Assembly (NCBI GenBank): GCA_035762175.1 | Contig: DASTPP010000022.1 | Location: 1-40,149, forward strand | Reading direction: 5' to 3' | DNA length: 40,149 nucleotides | Source of the DNA: DASTPP01 sp035762175 | GTDB taxonomy: Bacteria > Myxococcota_A > Polyangia > Polyangiales > Polyangiaceae | Part shown: positions 8,010-15,863 of the stretch, one piece after another | How positions within the stretch are numbered: position 1 is the stretch's first letter | How the letters are laid out: every line of letters begins with the position of its first letter | Notes under the pieces: model-generated | Seen by the model: the letters and a program-made list of their open reading frames with translations, nothing else | Databases searched by the model: none | Told to the model about the DNA's origin: nothing | Position numbers and translations under genes: made by a program

Positions 8010-8160
8010 CACAAAAACGGATAGGGCGCCCCGAGCCCTCACGGAAACGGATAGTGCGCCCCGCCCCCCTCGCGGAAACGGATGGCGGGCCCCGCCCCCT
8101 CACGGAAACGAATGGCGCGCCCCGAGCCCTCACGGAAACTGATAGCGCGCCCCGAGCCCG
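8010..8160. repeat. 30-bp tandem array formed from the FadL C-terminal codons
   Basis: Five copies of a 30-bp unit (one is 31 bp) start at about 8010, 8040, 8071, 8101 and 8131. The copy at 8131-8160 encodes the last residues of the porin, GLGARYQFP and, with 8130, its stop. The next copy in frame would read GLGARHSFP-stop and the third GGGARHPFPR. The array fills most of the gap between the FadL stop and the sigma gene. Confidence 0.9.
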
Positions 8161-9563
8161 GCCATCAGGACGCCCATCTTGTAGCGGCCGGCGTTGATGG
8201 GCGTCTCGTCGTCGGGCACCGACACGCGCAGGGCCGAGATCTTGGGCAGGCGGGCCTCGTCGGTCGCGACGTCGACGGTGGTCGGCAGGGCGAACGAGGC
8301 GCCGACGTCGACGCGCAGCTTGGGCGTGACGTGCAGGCCCGCCCCGCCCGAGAGGTGGAGCATGTTGTAATCGGGCGAGAAGACCGAGAGGTAGGCCTTG
8401 GGCACGGCGCTGCGCTGGTAGAAGACGCCGGCGCGCAGATCGAGCCCGAGCGTGCCGAGCTCGAGCGCCTGCTCGCCGCCGAGGCCCGCCGTGAAGGTGT
8501 CGCGGAAGTTGCGCGGGATGGTGAGGTCGGTGACCCGATACTCGGGCGGGAAGAGCGCGATGTCGCGGATGACGACGTCTGCGGAGTCGACCTGAATGCG
8601 GTCGTGCATCGACCACGCCTCGTAGCCGAAGGCCGCCTCGACGCGCGTCGACGCGGTCGGGCGCAGCTCGACCCCCGCCCGCGCCACCCAGGGCACCCGG
8701 AAGCTGAGGTTGATCGTCTCGCCCTCGATGCGCGCGTTCTGGAACACCGACGCGCTCGGGAGCTGCGACTTGAGCGTGCCCGAGGCGCTCACCCAGTGGG
8801 GCAGGTAGAGCGAGACGCCGAGGCGCACCTTGGGGTGGGGCGAGAAGATGGCGCCGAGGGCGCCGCTCGGCGAGACCATGGCGCCGCGCACGCGCGCCTT
8901 CGCGTCGTAGTCGGGGCTCTCGGGGGCGCAGAGAAAGCGGTCGGGGACGCAGTTGTTGGTGTACGTCGTCGTCTGCAGCGTGCCGACGAGGGCGGTAAGC
9001 CCCGCGCCGAGCTCGACCCAGGGCGCGGGCCGGAAGGCGGCGTACAGGCCCGCGATGCTGAGCAGCGAGCCCTCGAGCGTCAACAGCGAGTAGCGCTGGG
9101 GCGCGGGCCCGCCGCCGGCCCGCTCGGGGTAGTCGAGCAGGCTCGAGTAGGGGGCGTGGACGCCGGCGGCGAGCGTCCAGCGGTCGTTGAGGCGGTACGA
9201 GCCCGCGATCGTCGGCAGGGGCAAGAGGGGGGCGGCGTTCTTGACCGTGGCGAAGCGCTGCTCGAAGGTGCTGACCGCCTGGCCCGTGTTCGGGTCGACG
9301 ATCTGCAGGGGCGCGACGCGCGAGAACGAGGTCGAGAACTGAAAGATCGACGCGTCGACGAGCACCTGCGTGCCCGCCTCGGCGATGCCGGCGGGGTTGT
9401 AGACGATGGCGCCGAGGTCGTCGGCGCCGGCGACGAAGGCCCCGCCGCGGCCCATCGGGCGCACGCCGCGCTGCGAGCTGAACAGGCCCGCCGCCCCCGC
9501 GCCCGGCGAGGCGAGCAGGCACGCGAGCGCGACGGCGACGCGCCGCGCGGGCTCAGTTCCCAT
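8130..9563 (-). CDS. OMPP1/FadL/TodX-family outer membrane transporter
   Basis: A 477-residue protein with a signal peptide (cleavage near residue 25) and the FadL-family N-terminal plug block: GRGGAFVAGADDLGAIVYNPAGIA. The remainder is alternating beta-strand sequence with aromatic girdles and ends RYQFP, close to the usual terminal-Phe beta-signal. FadL-type proteins are 14-stranded barrels for passive uptake of hydrophobic molecules such as long-chain fatty acids or aromatics; the substrate cannot be told here. The ATG (9563) lies inside the preceding gene, an 11-nt overlap, so translation is probably coupled to the giant lipoprotein. The stop falls inside a tandem array made of copies of this gene's own end. 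Confidence 0.88.
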   Translation of the reverse strand: MGTEPARRVAVALACLLASPGAGAAGLFSSQRGVRPMGRGGAFVAGADDLGAIVYNPAGIAEAGTQVLVDASIFQFSTSFSRVAPLQIVDPNTGQAVSTFEQRFATVKNAAPLLPLPTIAGSYRLNDRWTLAAGVHAPYSSLLDYPERAGGGPAPQRYSLLTLEGSLLSIAGLYAAFRPAPWVELGAGLTALVGTLQTTTYTNNCVPDRFLCAPESPDYDAKARVRGAMVSPSGALGAIFSPHPKVRLGVSLYLPHWVSASGTLKSQLPSASVFQNARIEGETINLSFRVPWVARAGVELRPTASTRVEAAFGYEAWSMHDRIQVDSADVVIRDIALFPPEYRVTDLTIPRNFRDTFTAGLGGEQALELGTLGLDLRAGVFYQRSAVPKAYLSVFSPDYNMLHLSGGAGLHVTPKLRVDVGASFALPTTVDVATDEARLPKISALRVSVPDDETPINAGRYKMGVLMAGLGARYQFP

Positions 9564-12500
9564 TCCGGTCGCGGATGATGGTGTAGAACTGCTCGAGGCC
9601 GCGGTAGGGGTCGGTCAGAAAGCCCTTCAGGCTCTCGCCCATGGCGCGGTAGTCGGCGTCGTCGAGGGGCGCGGCCGACGCCGAGTCGATGCGGTGGACG
9701 TCGGCGACGACCTCGGCGAGCACCTCGAAGGGCGAGCGGCCGCCGGGGCCGACGGGCGCGACGGCGTTCTTCAGGACGGCGTCGACGACGTGGTAGCGGT
9801 CGATCACGGCCTCGCGCGCCGCCTTCGGCTCGAGGTCGGTGCGGTCGTCGAGCAGCGCCCGCAAGAGCTTGAGCGAGGTGTCGGCCAGGCCGGGCGTCGC
9901 GCGGCCGCCCGAGGGGGCGGCGGCGACCGACATGGCGTTCAGGACCGGCACGAGGTTCTTCTCGTCTTGCAAGAGCTGCACGAGGTCGGCGGCCGAGACC
10001 ATGATGTCGGCGAGCACGTCGGCGTCTTGCGCCTGCTCGAGCAGGTAGCCGACGAGCACCTCGAGCGCCTCGCGCGCGGCCGGGTCGGCGGCGAGCGCGT
10101 CGCCGAGGTCGGCGAGCGCCGAAAAGAGCGGGCCCGAGAGCAGGTCGGCGACGTCGGCCCCGAGCTCGTCTTTCGCCCAGGCGCAGGGCGCCGCGCCGGG
10201 GGCCTCCCGGTCGGGGCAGCGGGCGTTGAGCTGTTCGCGCATGAGGCGGCCGATCGGCCCGAGGGCGCGGGCGACGGCCGCGTTTTGCCACGCCCCGCCC
10301 CGCGCGAGCAAAAACTGGTCGACGAGCTCGCTGCGGGCCTCGCGCCAGGCCGCCCGGCGGCCCTCGCCCTCGGCCCCGAGCGCGGCGAAGCTCGCGTCCG
10401 AGCGGCGTAGCGCCCCCGCGAAGAGGTCGAAGAGGGCCAAGTCTTTCTCGCGCCCGTCGTTGGCCAGGGCCTTCGACGAGCCCTGGCGGTCGGTGACGCC
10501 GAGCGACCGGGCCACGGCCGGGTCGAAGACGACCGGCACCATCGCGGCGGCGATCTCGAGCCCGGGGCGCGCCTGGCCGGGCCTGACGCGCGGCGAGACG
10601 TAGGCCTGGTCGCGCAGCGCCGGGGTCAGCTCGGCGAGCGTGCCGAAGGCGTCGCTCCGGTTGATGACCCAGTCGATGAGCTCTTCGTAGCGCCAGAGGC
10701 CCGAGCCGTCGCTCGGCCAGTGCTTGAACAGGATGCCCATCAGCCCCGTGAAGAGCTGCTCGGCCGGGCAGGTGCCGAACTGGTCGCGCACGCACGCCTC
10801 GCCCTCGTCGGGCACGTAGCGGTAGTTGGCGAAGGCCGTAATGAGCGGGCGCAGGCCCTCGATGAAGTCGCTGGTCGGCTGGTCGCAGTCGAAGCCGACG
10901 CAGCCGTCGGGCTTGCGCGGCCGCCAGCCGAACTCGGTCATGAAGAGCGTATGGGGGATGATGCCCCGCAGCGTCTGGTCGAACGAGTCGCAGGTGTTGA
11001 CCCCGCGCGCGTTCTTCGGGCAGACGGCGCTGCCGATGAGCTCGGTGGTCAACTGCGCGAACGTGCCGAGATTCGCGTTCGGGCCGCCGATGAGCGGATC
11101 GAGGTCGGGCGGCGAGGGGAAGGCGCCCGAGGGCGCGCCGAAGAAGACGAAGCGCGTCAGCGCCTGGGGCGTCGGCTTGGTGGTGAAGCCCTCGATGCCG
11201 CTCGCGATCTGGAAGGCGGCGTCGAGCTTCGATTCGAAGCCGGCCGGTGAGCAGGGCATTAGGTCCGAGAGGCCGACCAAGGTCTCGTCTTTGATGTCGA
11301 ACTTAGCCCGCCGCGGGTGGTTGTAGTCGAGCATCGAGTCGAGGAAGAAGACCGACAGCTCATCGACCTCGAACAGCCCGCACTCATCGATCGAGCCGAC
11401 GAGCGGGTAGGTGAGCTCGAACTCGGTGATGCAAAGGTCGACCCGCGCCTTGACCTTCGCTCCTGCGCGGTTGCACGTCTTGACGTGGTCGGCGTAGTAG
11501 ACGACGTCGACGAAGCGCTTGAAGGCGCTCGCGTTGGCGCCCTCGGCCGGGGTCGACCGGTCGACCGGCGTCTGGAAGGCGAGCTTGTCGGTGAAGGGCT
11601 TGCCCGTGTCGAGGTTGACGGGCGGGCCGTTCAGGTTGTTCGGGTCGTAGCTGATGCGATCTTTGTGCGCGAACATCGGGGCGAAGTTCTGGCGCACGAG
11701 CTCGACCGTCGCGGGGTCGGAGAGCGAGGCGAGCGCCTCGTAGAGCAGGCCCTTCGGCCGGGCGCCCGGCTGCCCGCCGGTGTAGAGGTCGGGCCCGACG
11801 CGCGCGACCTTGGCGAGCCAGGCGGCGATCTCGTCGAAGAGCGTCGAGGCGTCGTCGAGGCGGGCGCCCGCGTACTTGGGGCTCCGGCTCTCGTCGAGAA
11901 TGGCTTCGACGAGGCCGACGACGCGCGCCGTCAGGTCGGGCCGCTGCTCGTGCAGATCGAGCACGAAGCCGAGGTAGTCGTCGCTCTCGGGCGCCGCGAG
12001 CAGCTGGCCGAGGGCGTGGGCGAGCTCGGGCAGGGCCGAGGTGGCGGGGTCGAACCCCTCGTACGCGAGATCGCGCCCGCCCTTGTCGGCATAGGCCCGC
12101 GTCGACGGCTTGCGCTCGCCGAAGATGGGGCGGGCGCCGCGCAGGGCCTTGAAGAGCGTCGAGGCGCCGCCCTCGGCCCCGCCGGGGCGCGCGGCGACGA
12201 GCGGGCGCAGATCGCGCAGCGCGCTGGCGGCGAAGGTGCCGGAGGCGTCGAGGTACGAATAAATGAGCCGGTCGCCCGAGAGCGACCGCCCGGTCGCCTC
12301 GTCGAAGGTGAAGTCGCGGTCGGTCGAGGCGAGCAGCACCCGGAAGGGCGGCGGCGCGTCGAGGGGCGCGCCTTGCGCGTCGACGAAGCGGCCGAAGGCG
12401 TCGAGGTCGGCGAAGCCGTCGCCGTCGAGGTCCGCGAAGGGCGCGGGCACCGGCGCGCGGCCGTCGGGCAGGGCCCCGGCCGGCAGGGCGAAGCCGCGCC

Positions 12501-13437
12501 GGTCGCGCCGCGCCAGGTAGCGCGGCGCGTCGCCCACCCGGAACTCGTCGGCCTGCATCAGCAGCGCCGACGCCAAAAGCTCGCTCGTCACCCGCGGGCG
12601 GCTCGGCTGCAGCCGCCCCTCGTCGACCGAGAGCGGGCCGCCGTCGGGGTCGGCCTGCATCGTGCGCAGCTCTTGCTCGGCCGCCGCCAGAAACGCCTGG
12701 AAGGGCCGCTCGGCCGGCCCGCCCGCGCTGACCAGGCGCACCAGCTCTTTGACCGAGCGGCGCAGGTGCGGCGAGGTCAAGAGCGGCCGCATCATGCCGA
12801 GCGACTGCGCGGCCGGCCGGTAGCCCCGCCGCTCGCCGATGCGGGCGAGCGCCTCGGCGGCCGGGCGGCTCTCGGCGAGGGCGCCGAGCATGCTGCCGAG
12901 CGAGCGCGTCGAGGCGGGCAAGACCGGCGGGGCGCCCGGCGCGTAGGGGTCGCCGTCGTAGAGCGGCGTCATGCGCTTGGTCAGAAGGTCGAGCGCGTCG
13001 TACAGGCGCACCTTCTTGCCGGCCTCGAAGGGGTCGTCGATCTCGACGTCCGGGAAGAGCGCGTCGAGCGCCGCGATGGTGTCGGCGCGCCGCTTCGCCA
13101 TCGTCTCGAGCTTGGCGAGCGAAAGGCGGCGCGCGCGCAGGCCTCGCTCGTCGGTGGGCAAGAGCGCGGGCAGCTTCGACTCGTCGACCTTGTCGCCCCA
13201 GCCCGAGGGGCCCTTGTGGCAGATGCTGCGGTACGAGACGCCCGTCAGATCTTCGGCGAGCGAGGTGGCGCCCACCCGGTCGCAGAGGCCCGAATAGATG
13301 TCTTCGCCGAGCGTCGCGCCGGCCTCCGACGTGGGGCGCTCGGTCGAGAAGTCGTCGGCACACGAGGGCAGGGCCGAGCCCGCGAGCGTGACCAGACCGA
13401 GGGCGGCGGCGAAGGAACGGCGGCTGTGACGCGACAT
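9553..13437 (-). CDS. Giant predicted lipoprotein of unknown function
   Basis: I do not recognise this 1294-residue protein. ATG at 13437 gives a lipoprotein-like signal (ALPSC, Cys26); the open frame extends 33 codons further but that part is not signal-like. Visible features: an acidic DLDGDGFADLD loop at 336-346 resembling an EF-hand or dockerin calcium loop, several scattered Cys (for example CHKG near 73 and CPKN, CVGFDC, CPAE blocks in the second half), and long helical stretches. Composition is typical of the genome. It overlaps the FadL-type gene by 11 nt, so the two products may work together at the outer membrane. Similar giant uncharacterised lipoproteins are common in myxobacteria. 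Confidence 0.8.
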   Translation of the reverse strand: MSRHSRRSFAAALGLVTLAGSALPSCADDFSTERPTSEAGATLGEDIYSGLCDRVGATSLAEDLTGVSYRSICHKGPSGWGDKVDESKLPALLPTDERGLRARRLSLAKLETMAKRRADTIAALDALFPDVEIDDPFEAGKKVRLYDALDLLTKRMTPLYDGDPYAPGAPPVLPASTRSLGSMLGALAESRPAAEALARIGERRGYRPAAQSLGMMRPLLTSPHLRRSVKELVRLVSAGGPAERPFQAFLAAAEQELRTMQADPDGGPLSVDEGRLQPSRPRVTSELLASALLMQADEFRVGDAPRYLARRDRRGFALPAGALPDGRAPVPAPFADLDGDGFADLDAFGRFVDAQGAPLDAPPPFRVLLASTDRDFTFDEATGRSLSGDRLIYSYLDASGTFAASALRDLRPLVAARPGGAEGGASTLFKALRGARPIFGERKPSTRAYADKGGRDLAYEGFDPATSALPELAHALGQLLAAPESDDYLGFVLDLHEQRPDLTARVVGLVEAILDESRSPKYAGARLDDASTLFDEIAAWLAKVARVGPDLYTGGQPGARPKGLLYEALASLSDPATVELVRQNFAPMFAHKDRISYDPNNLNGPPVNLDTGKPFTDKLAFQTPVDRSTPAEGANASAFKRFVDVVYYADHVKTCNRAGAKVKARVDLCITEFELTYPLVGSIDECGLFEVDELSVFFLDSMLDYNHPRRAKFDIKDETLVGLSDLMPCSPAGFESKLDAAFQIASGIEGFTTKPTPQALTRFVFFGAPSGAFPSPPDLDPLIGGPNANLGTFAQLTTELIGSAVCPKNARGVNTCDSFDQTLRGIIPHTLFMTEFGWRPRKPDGCVGFDCDQPTSDFIEGLRPLITAFANYRYVPDEGEACVRDQFGTCPAEQLFTGLMGILFKHWPSDGSGLWRYEELIDWVINRSDAFGTLAELTPALRDQAYVSPRVRPGQARPGLEIAAAMVPVVFDPAVARSLGVTDRQGSSKALANDGREKDLALFDLFAGALRRSDASFAALGAEGEGRRAAWREARSELVDQFLLARGGAWQNAAVARALGPIGRLMREQLNARCPDREAPGAAPCAWAKDELGADVADLLSGPLFSALADLGDALAADPAAREALEVLVGYLLEQAQDADVLADIMVSAADLVQLLQDEKNLVPVLNAMSVAAAPSGGRATPGLADTSLKLLRALLDDRTDLEPKAAREAVIDRYHVVDAVLKNAVAPVGPGGRSPFEVLAEVVADVHRIDSASAAPLDDADYRAMGESLKGFLTDPYRGLEQFYTIIRDRNGN

Positions 13438-13603
13438 TGGCCCGAGAGGTAGGATACCGGCTTTGATCGCGAGCCCGGCCCATAAATACGACCTGACGCG
13501 GCGTGTCGTCGGCCTTTCTTGAAAGCGCCGGCTCACCGCGTCGTTACCTTGTCTGCCCGCACGGAAAATGTCCGGCGGGGCCGAGCGCCGGGCCCGGCCG
13601 TGA

Positions 13604-13732
13604 GCGCGGCCGGCGGGCGTAAGCGCGGCACGGTGACGCTAGGGGCGCGGCCGGCGGCGGGCGTAAGCGCGGCACGGTGACGCCGGGGGCGCGGCCGGCG
13701 GCGGGCGTAAGCGCGGCATGGTGACGCCGGGG
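13604..13732. repeat. 44-bp tandem repeat across the transpeptidase stop codon
   Basis: Units sharing GCGGGCGTAAGCGCGGCACG recur with an exact 44-bp period (shared GCGT at 13617, 13661 and 13705); the first copy is 3 bp shorter in its left part. The array encodes the last 25-30 residues of the transpeptidase and continues past its TAG. Because 44 is not a multiple of three, each copy is read in a different frame. Confidence 0.88.
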
Positions 13733-14967
13733 GCGCCGCGCGAGGCGAAGTAGGTGCGCAGCATGTCGCGCGCGATGACGTTGGCCTTCACGCGCCAGGT
13801 GCTGCCATTGACGGCGAGCACGGCGAGGGCGACCTCGGGGGCGCGCGCGGGGGCGAAGCCGACGAACCAGGTGTAAAACTGGTCGGTCTCGCCGCGCGTG
13901 AGGGTGCCGGTCTTGCCGGCGACGGCGAGGTTCGGCAAGAAGGCGCGGCCGCGGGCGTCGTGAAAGGCGCGGTAGCAGGTGCCCTCGGTGACGGCGGTCT
14001 CGAGCATGCGCGTCAGCGCGTCGGCGGTCTCGGGCTTGATGGCGCGCCGCGCGGGGTAGCGCGGCGGGGCCCGGAAGAGCAGTTGCTCGCCCTCGGTGAC
14101 GCGCTCGACGACGTAGGGGCGCACGCTCTGGCCGCGGCTCGCGACGGTGAGGGCGAGCGAGACGGCGCCGAGGGGCGAGAGCGTGGTGTTCCAGAAGCCG
14201 GCGCTGGTGCGGGCGAAGCCGAGCGGCTCGTCGGGCACGTGCAGGCCGTTCGGCTCGACGGGCACGTCGAAGGCGGGCGCCTCGCCGAAGCCGAGCGAGC
14301 GGGCGGCCGACTCGAGCGACGAGGGCGAGAGGTGGCGCGAGGCGAGGCGGGCGAAGACGACGTTGGCGCTCTTGCCCATGGCGCCGGCGAGCGTGGTGCA
14401 CGACCGGTCTTTGCGCGGATCGTCGACGAGGTGCGCGGGCTCGATGCGGTGGTCGCCGCCCCAGTAGCACTGGCGCGTGTCGGGGCCGAGGCCGGCCTGC
14501 TCGACGAGCGCGGCGGCGGTCGCGATCTTGAAGATGCTCGCGGCCGGGGCGGACGCGTCGGCGCAGAGATCGCCGCCCTGCCCGCGCTCGCGGCGGCTCG
14601 CCCAGACGAGCACCCTGCCCTTCATGTCGGCCATGACGACGGCGACCTCGGGCACCTCGTAGCCGCGCAGCAGGCGCTCGGCGTGCCGCTGCAGCGAGGG
14701 GTCGAGGGTCAGGTGGGCGACGCGGCCGCCGTGGGCGGGGCTCGTGGCCGAGTCGCCCTCGAGCCGGATGCGCCGCAGATCGACGCCGGCGAGGGGCGGG
14801 GGCGAGACGTTCCGGGCGAAGCTGCCGTCGGAGGGGTGCAGCTTCGCGAGCTCTTCGGCGCCCTCGTCGGGGGCCCCGAGGGCCGTGGGGCCCGCGGGGC
14901 GGTGCCAGACGATCGGGGCGACGCAAAGCAGCGCGCCCGCCAGGGCGAGGCCTACCCAACGCTTCAT
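13639..14967 (-). CDS. Penicillin-binding protein, transpeptidase domain
   Basis: A 442-residue protein with an N-terminal membrane anchor (about 4-20) and a penicillin-binding transpeptidase domain. The three active-site motifs are intact: SIFK (Ser144, Lys147), SAN (200-202) and KTG (352-354). It is shorter than most class B PBPs and lacks a clear dimerisation (PBP-dimer) domain, so it resembles the PbpA/FtsI-like single-domain enzymes. It should cross-link peptidoglycan in the periplasm and bind beta-lactams. The Pro/Arg-rich tail after residue 410 is encoded by the 44-bp repeat array and is probably not part of the fold. ATG at 14967; divergent from ccmB with a 173-bp gap that must hold both promoters. 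Confidence 0.88.
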   Translation of the reverse strand: MKRWVGLALAGALLCVAPIVWHRPAGPTALGAPDEGAEELAKLHPSDGSFARNVSPPPLAGVDLRRIRLEGDSATSPAHGGRVAHLTLDPSLQRHAERLLRGYEVPEVAVVMADMKGRVLVWASRRERGQGGDLCADASAPAASIFKIATAAALVEQAGLGPDTRQCYWGGDHRIEPAHLVDDPRKDRSCTTLAGAMGKSANVVFARLASRHLSPSSLESAARSLGFGEAPAFDVPVEPNGLHVPDEPLGFARTSAGFWNTTLSPLGAVSLALTVASRGQSVRPYVVERVTEGEQLLFRAPPRYPARRAIKPETADALTRMLETAVTEGTCYRAFHDARGRAFLPNLAVAGKTGTLTRGETDQFYTWFVGFAPARAPEVALAVLAVNGSTWRVKANVIARDMLRTYFASRGAPGVTMPRLRPPPAAPPASPCRAYARRRPRP

Positions 14968-15140
14968 CGCCCGACGACGCTACTGCCGGAGGCCCCGAGC
15001 TATGCTACGCGGGCACGCACGTCGCCCGCCCCGCCGGCCCCGATTCCGTCCGTCGCTCATGGGCCCGGGCTGTAGCGTGCGCGGGCGGGCGGGGCCAAAA
15101 AAGGCGCCGCCGCCCGACCCGACCGAACCCCCCGCCGACC

Positions 15141-15824
15141 ATGCGCACCCCCCCCTGGCCCCGTCAGACCTGGCTCGTGCTGGCCAAAGACCTGCGCATC
15201 GAGGCGAAGACGCGCGAGATCGTGGTCACCGCCGGCTTCTTCGCGCTGCTCATCGCGGTCATCGCCTCGGTCGCCTTCACCTTCGGCAACACGAAGGCGC
15301 CGGTCGCGCCCGCGGTCATCTGGGTGAGCGTGAGCTTCGCGGCCGTGCTCTCGCTCAGCCGCACCTGGCAGCGCGAGCGCGAAGAGTCGGCGCTGACGGG
15401 GCTGCTCGTCTCGCCGCTCGCGCGCAGCGCGCTCTTCGCCGGCAAGGCGCTCGGCGTCGCCGCCTTTCTCTTCGCCATCGAGGCGGTGGTGGTGCCGGCC
15501 TCGGCGCTCTTCTTCAACCTCGATCTGCTCGCGCTCGGCCCCGGCCTCGCCGTCGTCGCGCTCTTCGCGACCCCGGGCATCGCCGCGAGCGGCACGCTCT
15601 TCGGCGCCATGACCGTGCGCACGCGGGCGCGCGATCTCGTGCTGGCGAGCGTGCTCTTGCCGCTGCTCTCGCCCACCATCTTGGCCGCGGTCGGCGCGAC
15701 GCGCGAGATCATCGCCGGCTCGACGATCGACGAGCTCGGGGGCTACTTCGTCATCATGGGGGTGTTCGACTTCGTCTTCTTCGCCGGGGGGCTCTCGCTC
15801 TTCGGGGCGCTGATCGGCGACTGA
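15141..15824 (+). CDS. ccmB: Heme exporter permease CcmB (cytochrome c maturation)
   Basis: A 227-residue membrane protein with six hydrophobic segments matching CcmB: the N-terminal LAKDLRIEAKTRE block, the LSRTWQREREESALTGLL loop and the PILAA/SPTILAA region. CcmB is the permease of the CcmAB ABC transporter that releases holo-CcmE in system I cytochrome c biogenesis, in the cytoplasmic membrane. It is unusual here in standing alone: no ccmA, ccmC or ccmE is within the window, and the neighbours on both sides run in the other direction. ATG at 15141 is the only sensible start; no strong Shine-Dalgarno is seen. The CcmA partner must be encoded elsewhere. Confidence 0.88.
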   Translation: MRTPPWPRQTWLVLAKDLRIEAKTREIVVTAGFFALLIAVIASVAFTFGNTKAPVAPAVIWVSVSFAAVLSLSRTWQREREESALTGLLVSPLARSALFAGKALGVAAFLFAIEAVVVPASALFFNLDLLALGPGLAVVALFATPGIAASGTLFGAMTVRTRARDLVLASVLLPLLSPTILAAVGATREIIAGSTIDELGGYFVIMGVFDFVFFAGGLSLFGALIGD

Positions 15825-15843
15825 GGGCGGCCGGGGGCGGAGC

Positions 15844-15863
15844 GCGAGGCCGGCCGGCCTCGC
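15844..15863. terminator. 20-bp perfect palindrome between convergent genes
   Basis: GCGAGGCCGGCCGGCCTCGC is a perfect palindrome in the 38-bp gap between the ccmB stop and the esterase stop, touching the latter. It would form a GC-rich hairpin in both transcripts. No T-tract follows, so termination would be Rho-assisted or inefficient. Confidence 0.5.

Noticed and set aside
8010..8130. Short coding sequence in the repeats after the FadL gene
   Set aside because: No start codon or ribosome binding site; the similarity to the porin end is explained by tandem duplication.
10868..11326. Plus-strand frames inside the giant lipoprotein gene
   Set aside because: Antisense to a long frame with signal peptide and typical codon use; no motif on the plus strand.
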